Source: Orbilia blumenaviensis (lineage: Eukaryota > Ascomycota > Orbiliomycetes > Orbiliales > Orbiliaceae). From it: DNA of 64,000 nt. The stretch covers positions 620,001 through 684,000 of the forward strand of contig JAVHNS010000017.1 of assembly GCA_036872755.1 (NCBI GenBank). The letters run 5' to 3'. The notes under the pieces are model-generated. The model worked only from the letters and a program-made list of their open reading frames with translations, searched no databases and was not told where the DNA came from. Both the position numbers and the translations under genes were made by a program. Positions within the stretch are counted from its first letter, which is position 1. Each line of letters starts with the position of its first letter. This document shows, piece after piece, positions 10,655 through 20,937 of the stretch.

Positions 10655-12973
10655 CTAGCCTTTAAGAGTATCATACCCCGACTTCTCCCTAAAGTACCTT
10701 CCAAACTGATAAAACACAAACGGCACCGCCATCAAAACCACCGAGATGATGCCTAACGCCGTAGTCGCCATCCCAATACCCAAGTTCGTATACATCTGTA
10801 TAGCGAAAAGTGGGAATACGGCACCGAATCCGTATCGCAGAAGTCCGTTCGCCGCTAGAGCGCTAGCGGCGGCCATGAATTGGTATGTATCAACGAGGTA
10901 TGTAGCCGATGCGACTATTCGAGCCCAAAGAAAAAAAAGAAAAGAAAGGAAGACGGAGGTTAGCTTATGTCCATCCCGCTTGTCCGGTTATTTTGCATTT
11001 TGTTCCATTTTCTTGATTTTATAGAAACGAGAAATAATTATATAGGTGGGTCGACGGGTCTTTATGACAAAGAACCGGCACTTGTAAAAAGAAAACGACA
11101 GCTGTGGCTTGTCCGGGGTAGACGAGGGAAGAAGAAAAAAGGGTAGAGTGTAAGGGAGTATATACGTACGGAAGATAAGCATCATCGAAAACCCGAACGG
11201 GATTATGGATAAAGCCGGCACTATCCAGTGAATATGCGTTCGACATGTCCATGCGAACCTGTAGTGGACCACGTGGTTAGCAAACATGCATATGGGGTGA
11301 TAGGATACTGGCGAGAATGCAGCTCGAACATAGACGAGCTCACGAGGGATCATATGAAGTCTTAGTCTTATTCTTGGTCTTCCTCTCCTCCTTCTTCTTA
11401 TAACTTACCAAAATAAGGATATGGGAAGAGCAAAGCTCCCCACCATAGCACTGATTAACCGTAGCTCAACTGGGACCTTCTGGCCATTTGCAATGGCGTG
11501 CTCGTATCTTCGCTTGTAGATGGTACGGTCGATGACACCGAATGTCATAGATCCAAGGATGATCCCAATAACGCTACCAATGAAAATCAATCCACTCTCT
11601 CGTCTGTCGAAATGATATTGTGTACCGAACGAATATGGAATAGCCGCAAAGAAAAGGAAGAGCACGCCAAAGATGAAGGCGGTATATAGCGACAGAGCTA
11701 TAACGATCGGTTCTGTGAATAACATATGCACGGGGCGGAAAAGCGTGATCAGGAGGACTTTCTTGATAGCTTCAGCGCCGCTGGGTTTTGGTGGAAGCGG
11801 TTGTCCTCGCTCGATGGCTCGCTTTTTGAGGATTGCGGGTTTATAGGTTTCCTTCATGAATGGGATGAACCAGAGGAACATGGGGCCGCCGATGAGGAGG
11901 ACCAGCCACATTGTCCAGCGCCAAGTGCGACCGTAGCTGATGAGGCCGCCGAAGACAGGGCCGAGGGAAGAGCCTAAGAATGGCGACTGTGGAAGTCAGT
12001 TTGTGTAACAATCATGTTAAATGTAAGCTCTGGGTGTATTAGTCGCCTAGTCCTACCATGATAAAGAACATTGCCGCCAATCCACCATCCTGTTTTATAC
12101 ACCCCAGGTTAGCACTGGCCCATCGTCGTGGGGGAGAGAGGTATAATTCTAGAAAGTACCTTATGTGTGTCCCAAATATCACTTATTGTCCCGGCCCCGA
12201 CAGCCAGAGCCGGCGCACCCACACAGCCCGCGATTAATCTGTAGACATAGCCGTCAACCACCGCTATTTTTCATGATGGGAGTTTGGAGCCCTACCTGAA
12301 TATACAGAGTGCAGTTACATTAGGCGCCAACCCAGACGCCATCGTAAATATCAAGAAGAGCGCGAAACTAATAATATAGACATATTTTCGACCAAACATC
12401 TCGCTCAATGGTGCTGAAGGAAATTAGTGCCCCGGGATCAGAATATAATCACACTGAAAGCAACCGCTTACCAGCAAGCATAGGGCCCAGCGCAAATCCC
12501 AGAGTATGTGTGGTCAGCGGGACCAGCGCAATTTCGAAAGAAATGTTGAATTCATCTTGAATTTGTTGTGTCGCCGTCGTATATATCGGGGAGGCCAGCG
12601 TACTATTCCCAACAACCAGTATTAATTAATCAGTCTTTTCGATCAATTCCCACCGCTGCAGTGTATATTAACCATTATATCATCAAAAAAGATCAATTCA
12701 AACTTACACTACAAAACTGAATAACGCAGGCGGCAGCGTTTGAAATACTCGATCGGTAAAAGACCAATTCCTTGGGTTCTTCTCATCATCCGGATGGTCC
12801 CAATCGAGAACTGTGGGAGGAACATCAGCATCCATAGGAGGCATGCCAGACTCCTTCCTCTGTAACTCAAATTCTTCATCGTTTACAGGACGCTGAAGCC
12901 CCAATTCGATACTGCTGGGGTTGGCCGAAGCACCATACGGTTCCTTCGACTTTTGGGCGTCCTTGTCAAACAT
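10655..12973 (-). CDS. MFS multidrug transporter, DHA1 (12-TM) type
   Basis: Eight exons (12973-12708, 12602-12472, 12413-12296, 12238-12160, 12090-12058, 11986-11409, 11258-11170, 10914-10655) join into 517 codons. The cytosolic N-terminus has the WDHPDDEKNPRNWS motif typical of fungal DHA1 drug:proton antiporters. The membrane part follows family order: SPIYTTAT in TM1, PLSEMFGRKYVY (motif A, loop 2-3), the R-L-I-A-G-C TM4 region, SDIWDTHKDGG, and GPVFGGLISYGRTWRWTMW (motif C, antiporter signature region). The second half includes FAAIPYSFG, HWIVPALSIIPFGFSMMLIF and YLVDTYQFMAAASALAANGLLRY. Predicted role is proton-driven export of drugs or small metabolites at the plasma membrane; substrate unknown. 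Seven introns is many for a DHA1 gene, and exon 5 is a 33-base micro-exon. It shares a divergent upstream region with GPI18. Confidence 0.9.
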
Positions 12974-14463
12974 GGTGGTAGAATAGAACTACTTGACAAT
13001 AAAACAAAAGGGTTCAGTCAGAAGGGACGGTAATACAGAGGAGTGTATAACCTCGCCCAAATTTTTTTATTCACTGCTGCAGCTGTGGTAGTGATGGGAT
13101 CTTTCTGGTGGCGGCTATCCAGTTTCTTAAGTAAGCCTGAAGCCAAATACCGCACATTGCGTCTATCAACCCCAAATTCTGCCTATAAAAACAAGATACT
13201 GCGGGTCCACATGCACGCCCTACATGTATATAACAGTGATAACTCTCCATCAGGTTAGCTAGAGGGCTTATTACAGCCATAGTTTTAACAGCGAGTAACA
13301 GATCACAAAAGGATCCCCCCAAATTCCATTGCGTGATATGATTCAACAAAACCACTTGATCAGAGATCCTTATTCGAACCCTTTCACCCCTGCCGTTTAG
13401 CCGTGCATAACCCTCAGACACCCCGCCTGCAAGCCGGCGCCCGATCATCTCCGTTAAACTATAACAAGGCATGATCACTGTGTTACTTCCATTGGTCCTA
13501 AAACGACTATAGTGCAAAAACAACATCTAAAAAGACCTGGGGAAAAGCGGCGGCCGAACCTAGGGCTTCTCGGTTCAACCGACAGGTAACGTGACTTGTC
13601 AAAAAGCCCCCATTTGAGTACGCAAGACTTTAAGTGTACCATAGATCTGCCCCACTCAGTTTTTTGAACTGCCATTCCAACTCGTTGTGGTCGTTCGGTG
13701 CGAAAAGACCCGCCCTCTCGGCTCAGCCGAAAGGGCTGCGAAAGATCTAATTGAGGTTAGGTTTGGCGGCAGATCAGAAAGCCTCTTCGCTTAAAGCTCG
13801 CGGTCGGGGTAACACTGTAAATGCATCTGTGCTTTTCGCAATTCGCATACTTTTTTTCGAATCCTTTCGACGTTATAACGTTAAACTAAATTATTGTACC
13901 TCGGCATCTTTGATTTATCGTCTATCTATCATACCATCTGATATACTAGATTCGTAATCCGGGGACATTAATAATCTAAGATAGTGAGCTCGAGCTTGCA
14001 GCAGTTGGCGGAATATCCGAGACTTAGACGTTTAAGCTTTTGCGGAGAGTTTAAGTTAGTCAGTGATTACTTCAACTTGCAACATGAAACTGCGTTGAAA
14101 TGCCAAGCCTCTGGCACTCTCCTATGTTCTCCCTCCCAAAAGAGCCAACGATGCAACAACAATAAATGCATGTTTGCATTTGCATGAATAATATTATCAA
14201 TTATAATTCAATTTCCCACGCTGCTTCGGAGTCGCGTCGACGGTCCGAGAGAGAGAAAACACCAATCACTTCCCCCCGGCTCGGTATGCCATTGATATTG
14301 GTATCGGGAAACCGGCACCGGGAAAATCAAGCATCGGCACGGGCGTGGACTCTCCCGACCGGACTGGCTCTCTCCTCCCCGTCCTCCTTATTCCCTTATT
14401 TTTTCCTCAATTGAATAAATCTAGAGGGTTACCGATAGGATCTGCGGGATCCTGTACCGATTG
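12974..14463. other. Divergent upstream region of MFS and GPI18 genes
   Basis: This 1.5-kb region separates two divergently transcribed genes and must hold both promoters. A 151-codon minus-strand frame (13071-13526) has no recognisable motif and no flanking exons, so it was not called. No clear TATA element or repeat stands out. Confidence 0.5.
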
Positions 14464-16142
14464 ATGGCGTTCTTATCACCGCTTGAGGGCTCCGCGGGCG
14501 CCGTTAAGTCCTTGTGCATTGTATACGTGCTACGGACTTTATCAATCTTGATTTTAGCCTGGTTTACAACGTTTTTGTTTCCGTCTTTTTCACCGTTAGG
14601 TTATGATACTAGTAGCACGCACGTTACTGGGTACTCTGGTGTCATCAGTGAGGGTGCGGGTAAACATGCGACAAACTTAGTTGATAGGTTAGTAACGGCT
14701 TTGACGCGGTGGGACGCCATCTACTTCGCAAGCATAGCGAGGCACGGCCACCGTTGGGAGCAAGAGTGGGCGTTTGGAGTTGGTCAGTCGTATTTGGTAC
14801 ATGGTATTAAACCCTTTTCTCCCCCTAAACCGGCCCTTCCTAACCCGGTCCACGAGATAATCTTCAACGTTTTCACTGATATAATTTTATGGTAAAATTA
14901 ACGTAATTTTAGGATTCCAGTGGATTCTGAACCTCTTGGGAGGATGTCAGATGAGCCCTTCGTCTCAGATCCTGTTTCTATCGATCTGTTCGTGTGGATC
15001 TCATCTTCTCTCTGCGATCTTGTTATTTCATCTGACAAAGATTTTGTTTGAACCGGCTCGACCGACGTCGACTAGTTCGACCCTCGGTAGTGGGGAAACT
15101 CCGAACATCGTAGCTTTTGTCGCCGCGACTTTGCATATTCTCTCTCCTGCGGGTATATTCCTCATCGCGCCGTATAATGAGCCGTTGTTTTCGGCTCTGT
15201 CGTTTTTGGGATACTTTTTATACAGTTACGCGGTTAAAAATACGGCATTAGACGGACAGCATGGAATCATCAATGAAGTTTGTCTATTGATATCCGGTCT
15301 TTCATTTGGCATCTCTGGACTCTTCCGTTCGAATGGCATTATCAGTGGGATACTTTTCGTTTTCGAGGTTTCGCAGGCGGTATGGCGACTATCGTCTGGA
15401 ACGAATCCTGCGGCGAATATTCGGCTACTATTGACTAGTGGGGTTTCTGGCGCTTTGGTGGGAATACCGACGGTTTGGAGGCAGTATCAAGCATGGTTGG
15501 AGTATTGCGGTGTTGAGGCACTGGTGCAACGGGTGTGGTGTTCGAAAACACTACCGTCGATATACAGCTTCGTGCAGAGCCATTACTGGTAAGCCCATCA
15601 TTCACAATTTATCTTCTACCAAACACACGACATGCTAATGTATCTGTAATAGGGGCGTCGGGTTTCTAAAATACTGGACACCTGGGAATATACCACTCTT
15701 CCTCCTCGCAGCACCGATGCTCTACGTCTTGTTCAAAACCTCGCTGGACGTAATGGGGGTTCAAAACCTCGCAGCTTCCCGCCTTTACTCCCTAGCCCTC
15801 GAGCAGACAAATAGAGACCTCTTATTTCGCTTGACAGTGCCACAGCTACTTTTAGCCACACTCGCTGTCACGAGCTACCACGTGCAGATTATCACCAGGC
15901 TGAGCAGCGGGCTACCGATGTGGTACATCGTCGCGGCAGCGGCTCTCGTTCAAATAACGACGGCAACAACGGGTACCAAACCATCGGAAGCTAAAGATTC
16001 ACCTAAATTTAACGAGGGTGGCAAAACCGAAACCGATGGTTTGAGAAATGAGGCAAGCTGGGTTCGACCGGCGGTACGCTTCTTTTTGGGATATCAGGTG
16101 GTACAGGCGGTGCTTTATGGTGGATTTCTGCCACCTGCGTGA
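14464..16142 (+). CDS. GPI18: GPI mannosyltransferase 2 (Gpi18/PIG-V)
   Basis: Three exons (14464-14782, 14913-15588, 15653-16142) join into 494 codons. This ER multi-pass enzyme of family GT76 adds the second mannose to the GPI-anchor precursor. Family hallmarks are the N-terminal TM followed by the luminal LTRWDAIYF motif (about residues 80-88, with the catalytic-type Asp), then EQEWAFG (about 99-105). Splicing 14782 to 14913 joins this to GFQWILNLLGG, as in other fungal Gpi18 proteins. Later blocks are APYNEPLFSALSFLGY, LFRSNGI and, across the second intron, SFVQSHYWGVGFLKYW then NIPLFLLAAPMLY. About eight to ten hydrophobic segments are visible. The start is the ATG at 14464. The first donor is GTCAGT, which is less common. 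An AATAAA lies about 57 bases after the stop. It is likely essential for cell-wall and GPI-protein biogenesis. Confidence 0.9.
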
Positions 16143-16198
16143 GAATGGATGGGAGATTCGGCCTCCGAGCATATCGTTATATACCAGCCACTTTTATG

Positions 16199-16204
16199 AA
16201 TAAA
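16199..16204 (+). terminator. Polyadenylation signal of GPI18
   Basis: AATAAA lies about 57 bases after the GPI18 stop on the sense strand, at a typical distance. Confidence 0.5.
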
Positions 16205-16383
16205 AGTATAATTTCTCTTTGATCTATTTACATTTCATCGGAATACGAATTTTACTGCGCCACAAGTGGCTTAACCCGACGATATACCATGCAGCTTCGA
16301 ACGCTCTCGCCAACGCTAACGAAAATAAAACCAACAATTCGCTTCGGTTCTTAGCTTTCCACCCCTGCAAGCCCACACACCAT

Positions 16384-16395
16384 CTTGACGTCAAG
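16384..16395. promoter_or_regulatory. Palindromic CRE-type site (CTTGACGTCAAG)
   Basis: A 12-base perfect palindrome contains TGACGTCA, the consensus bound by ATF/CREB-type bZIP factors. It lies about 870 bases upstream of the kelch gene start and 240 bases after the GPI18 stop. Function is inferred from the motif only; chance occurrence is possible. Confidence 0.35.
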
Positions 16396-17264
16396 CGTCG
16401 CTGTTTTCGACGTTTACGACATTTTGACACCATCTACAAACCCGGTTTAAAATATTTCCTGGTTTTTTGGTATTTGTTTTTTATTGCCTAGATGAGAGAG
16501 AGCATACATTCTTTTTTTCGCCTTTGAACGAAAAATGCCAACGAATACCCAATTCATGCACAAGAATCGAAATCGAGAAGATACAAGCAGGGACGAACCC
16601 AAAAAAACATAGACCATCCCTACCCACTTCAAGCTGTTCCAGTAATTCCTGTGATATTCAAAGCTTGGCCTAGCTCAGCTAAGGAGCCTTTACACATCGG
16701 GAGGCAAAAAACAAATACAGTCTGCAATCTAGTAAAAAAAAAAAAAAGCCACCAATTCAAACAAAACGGACGATTAAAATGAAATCGGCATTTTGTTCCT
16801 GTTTGACAGTATTCTACTTCATGCAGCCTTCTTAGCTTATATGATAATCATTACTATAGGATATGATATGATAAGAAAGGTTTATCTGTTTTTGCCCATC
16901 GTCATGTCCCCCATAGCCTCTCTTTTTGCCTAATTAGCTAAAAGAAGACAGGAATGGGGAAAATGAGGAATGGACGGTGTATATCTACCCTTTAGGGCCC
17001 TTAAGTTCTTTTCCGCAATTGTAAATGGCTTGAGACATAGTCAGATTTTGGTGACAAAAAGAAGCTGCCCTTTTTCTAAATGCCCACACCCATCTTCTTC
17101 CTCTTTAAATATTTAGCAAGAACTCCTTTATCATCTATTGATCTTCAGGCAGCTTGATTTCGGATATCGTGGAAGGGGTTTATCCAGGGTCTGGTTCTGA
17201 AGGGGGGATTTATATGCCAAAGAAACGGTACCGATTATAAGAATCCCGATATATATTGTTTTAT

Positions 17265-19473
17265 ATGGGAGTATCTGCAATGCGAACACTACCTTCCCTG
17301 GCGCTGTTGGCAGGATATGTCGTCTGCCACACGATACAGCGAAGAGAGGATATTTCGTCGCCGGATGTTTGCTTGAGGTGGGCGCATCAGGGTACTGATA
17401 TATTCCATCCATCCATGCATTTTTTAACATTCTCAAGTTTCGTTTTTATACGAATAATGATATCTATCGTTAAAAATATCGTAATTGCTTCTGAGAAATA
17501 TACTAACGGGTAATCTATAACATCAAACAGCGGCAGTAGTAGGCAGCGAACTATACATATACGGCGGTCGGTCCAAGCAGTCCTCGCAGCAGGTGGATAA
17601 TACATGGAGTAAACACCCCCCAAAACACCCCCCAAAACACCCAATGCACATGTATAACAAACTAACAAAAAAATACCACACCAGACAACGACTTCCTCAA
17701 ACTCGACCTCTCAAAGGACTTCGACATCGCCTCCGCCCCCATAACCGGTCTCCCAAAACCCGATGGACCCCCCGCGGTAGCATTAGGCTACCTCTGGAAC
17801 GACTATTCATCCCTCTACCTCTACGGCGGACAATACTCCGACACACCACCCGCGCAACCCGATGAATTCAAACTATGGAAATACACAATACAGTCTTCAT
17901 CATGGTCCACACCTTCCACGAAGGCGTCAAGTGGTACAGATCCACGGATCGAACGAGCTGCGGAGGGTGCTGGGGTTTCTATACCGAATAAATCGAAGGG
18001 GTATTATTTCGGGGGACATCTGGATGGGTATACGACTCAGGGATGGTCGCAGTCCATACCAAGGCTGTATTTAACCAGTATGATTGAATATGATATGGAT
18101 ACTGCGACTTGGACGAATCATACAGAAGATGGGGCCAGTTTTCCGGAAAGAGCGGACGGTGTGCTGGTTTTTATACCTTGGGGGAAGGAAGGGGTGTTAT
18201 TGGCGTTAGGAGGGGGTGATAATATCACTTTTTCGCAGTTGAATGTTATTGATGTTTTTGATATTGCGGGGAATAAATGGTACGTACAACATACGCTCTA
18301 ATCCCGGAACGCCCCCCATAATCATAAATATCAATTTACTAACATTTTAATATTTTTTTTATTTTTAAAAAAAGGACAAAACAAGCAACATCAGGCCCAA
18401 CCCCTCAAATCCGGGTGAACGCATGCGCAGCCGTCTTCTCTGCAGCCGATAACTCATCCCATAACGTATACATGTACGGCGGCCAGAATCTGCAGCCGGC
18501 AGGTGATCAGACGCAATACGACGATCTGTGGATACTTACCATACCGTCGTTTAAGTGGATCAAAGTGGATACGGACGGACAGTCAAACCCACCTGCTAGG
18601 GCGGGACATACCTGTCATGCTTATAGAGGGCAGATGCTTGTGGTCGGAGGGTTTGTGGGGAAGGAATTGGTAAGTTATGAAATATATATACATATATATA
18701 TTGATATGGAGATACGATCGATACTGATACTACAATTCCAGAGCTGCGACACCGGCATCTACGTCTTCGACGCCACAACCCTCCAATGGCAAACCACCTT
18801 CCACGGCGGTCCCAGCACCTTTGGGGACTCCACAAACCCTCAAAAGGTCCAAGACCCACCAGACGACGACAACAATGACCCAACAAGTCCATACGGCGTC
18901 CCAGCATTAGTAGTCTCCAACATCGGAGGAGGAAGCACCGGCGGCGCAACAGTAACCGCACCAGAAAGAACTCCAGCACCGGATTCACCGCTCACAGGCG
19001 TAAACCCGGATTATACCTACAATCCGGATGCATCTGCAACCCCTGTTTTGGTAACATCAACGATTACTACGGCTGGTAGTGTTATTACAACGGTTTATAC
19101 GAGCACTAGCACGCCGACGGGTACAACCCGCCCTCCGGCCTCAAAAGCCAGTTCTTCAGCACCGGTGGGTGTAATAGTCGGCTCTACGATCGGTGGTATC
19201 GCGTTTTTGGCGGGGATACTCCTTTTTCTACTATATCTATGGTATAAACGCCGAGTAGGGGAATTAAGAAAATCTTACGAGGAGAAACAGGTAACGCAGG
19301 GACTCGTGAATCATGATGGAAGACCGCTATCAATGGCTAGTACTGCGGGTGGGAGACGGTATTCGGCTGTTCCTGATGCGGGGAGTAAGGAAGATTTGAT
19401 GGAAGGCGTTGAACCCACGTTTTGGGGGATGTTGTTGCAGCCTAGGCGGAGTTTGAGGGTTGTTAATCATTGA
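17265..19473 (+). CDS. Kelch-repeat cell-surface protein with C-terminal membrane anchor
   Basis: Five exons (17265-17391, 17531-17608, 17685-18279, 18375-18669, 18742-19473) join into 608 codons. A second in-frame ATG at 17280 would also start a good signal peptide (MRTLPSLALLAGYVVC). The ectodomain shows kelch-type beta-propeller blades: ELYIYGGR, DNTW, SSLYLYGGQ, GYYFGGHLDG, LLALGGGDN, HNVYMYGGQNL, YDDLWILTIPSFKWIKV and LVVGGFVG. A Ser/Thr/Pro-rich stalk follows, then one TM helix (about residues 507-533) ending in WYKRR and a cytosolic tail of about 75 residues. Such proteins are common in ascomycetes; fungal kelch proteins often act in polarity or at the surface, but a partner cannot be named here. 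The last intron (18670-18741, 72 bases) has no stop and keeps frame, so retention would add 24 residues. Confidence 0.85.
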
Positions 19474-19891
19474 GGTGACATTTCGTTCTCGCTTTTTTAT
19501 GTATTTATGATTTCGTTAGTATTTGCTGGAGTTTTGTGGGTTTTTTTTAGCGAGTATATGTCATTAGACGGTGCCCTCTTGGTTGTTTGGTTTGGTAGCA
19601 TGCAAGAGGACATGATTTTGTGTATTATATTAAACCATACGGTGCTCTCGGTCTGTATAGTTCTGCCATGTCAGCAGTATATCATTCATGGCATATAAAC
19701 TGCTTTATATACAGGTATATCTCGTGTCGTTCGTTATATCAGTATCCCCAAAATATCCGTTAACGCCTCCAATAGCCTAACGCCCCCATTCCCAAGATAA
19801 AAAAAGATAAGAAGCATGCCCCGATAACACCAGTAAATGAGAATTCGAATGACCAAAAAAAGAAAGAAAGAAAAAAGATGCGTAATAAAGA
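19474..19891. other. Convergent 3' region between kelch and TEN1 genes
   Basis: This 418-base gap separates two convergent genes and should carry both 3' UTRs and terminators. It is AT-rich and includes a stretch of AAAG repeats near 19857-19880. No gene was recognised. Confidence 0.5.
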
Positions 19892-20937
19892 TCAATCCCA
19901 CATACCACCCTGCAGCCCTCTCCCCTTCGCAATCCCTTCTTTAACCTCCCATTCAACCTTCTCCCTCGCCATTGCCATCCCTACGATAGCCCTCTCATAA
20001 GCCTCCAAATCAAGTTTTCCCTTGACCCTGAATATTGAAATGGCATCTAATACCCCATCTCGCCGCTTATACCCAATAACATTGACCCATATACCCTCTA
20101 TTATTGGGGGCAGAGGTGAGATCTCCGTAGATATGGTTTTAAGGGCTAAGTCGACACAGACTTGGAGGGTATAGTTCGGCACGGGACGAATAGCTGGTGG
20201 AGGAGGAGGCGGCGGCGGCGGTGGGGGCATTGCGAGGATCCTTGGAACTGGTGGTGGTGGTGGCAGCGGCGGGGGTGGTGAAGGGGGGGGTATTGTTATC
20301 GCTGAGGGTCTTGGGCGTTTATGCTGATTGTTTATTGATCCTAGGGCTGATACGGCGGCTTTGGATGCAGCAAGGAGGGGCTTTACGGGTGGCGCTGGAG
20401 TTGCTATACGAGGCTTGGAGTTACCACCATTTACCGGCCTTACCGCCGAGGCCCTGTGACGATGGTGTAGGTTCTTTGCAGCTGCAGAACTATTCCCATT
20501 GACCGTTCCCGATCCACTTATCCCATTTGTCCTTGCTACACCTCCAGCGACCTTACGTGATACACCCGAAGCCGAAGCCAATGGTCGACTACCACTTGCA
20601 CCAACGCTATTCGCAAAGTTGACATCCCCACTTTCACCAACAATAGGTCGTTTCCGCTCCATCCTCCTCCCACTATAAACCCTCGGTAGCGGAACATCAA
20701 TCGCCGGTCGGTGATGAAGTATCATTATCCCCGTCGTTGAATCGTAGGATTGTATTCTACAGATTTCCAATTTTTCCATATATTAGCTTTCTTCTTCTTC
20801 TTCTTCTTGTCATCCTGTATACCCGTATGAATGAAAGGGTGGAGAACATACAATCCAATAACTCTAACTTTACACCCAGCTGGCAGATGATGTATATTCT
20901 GTATCAAGTGCACGGGTGACGGAAGCGGGGTGGCCAT
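19892..20937 (-). CDS. TEN1: Ten1-like subunit of the CST telomere-capping complex, with large insertion
   Basis: Two exons (20937-20852, 20756-19892) join into 316 codons. Exon 1 gives MATPLPSPVHLIQNI and then GCKVRVIGL; splicing continues as IQSYDSTTGIMILHHR. This matches the start of fungal Ten1 (first strands of the OB fold: KVR-x-x-G, then a SYD-x-x-TG-x-x-x-L-x-H pattern). The C-terminal part carries YTLQVCVDLALKTIS and GIWVNVIGYKRR, the later OB-fold strands with the family's WVNVIGY motif, then an amphipathic helix. Known Ten1 proteins are about 120-170 residues. Here roughly residues 54-220 are an insertion rich in Pro, Ser, Ala and Asn, with two long poly-Pro runs. With Stn1 and Cdc13/Ctc1, Ten1 protects telomere ends and helps fill-in synthesis. 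Assignment rests on motif recall, not a search. Confidence 0.7.

Larger units (their letters stand above)
16143..17264. other. Intergenic region between GPI18 and kelch gene
   Basis: It holds the GPI18 3' UTR, then the upstream region of the plus-strand kelch gene. Notable sites are a perfect TGACGTCA element at 16386 and a run of overlapping GATA-type sequences around 16850-16875. No gene was recognised. Confidence 0.5.

Noticed and set aside
13360..13440. Possible minus-strand tRNA: GGTTCGAAT box-B-like sequence near 13375
   Set aside because: No matching A box, no paired acceptor stem.
13071..13526. 151-codon minus-strand frame between MFS and GPI18
   Set aside because: No recognisable domain, no adjoining exons with good splice sites, and it lies in a divergent promoter region; most likely a chance frame.
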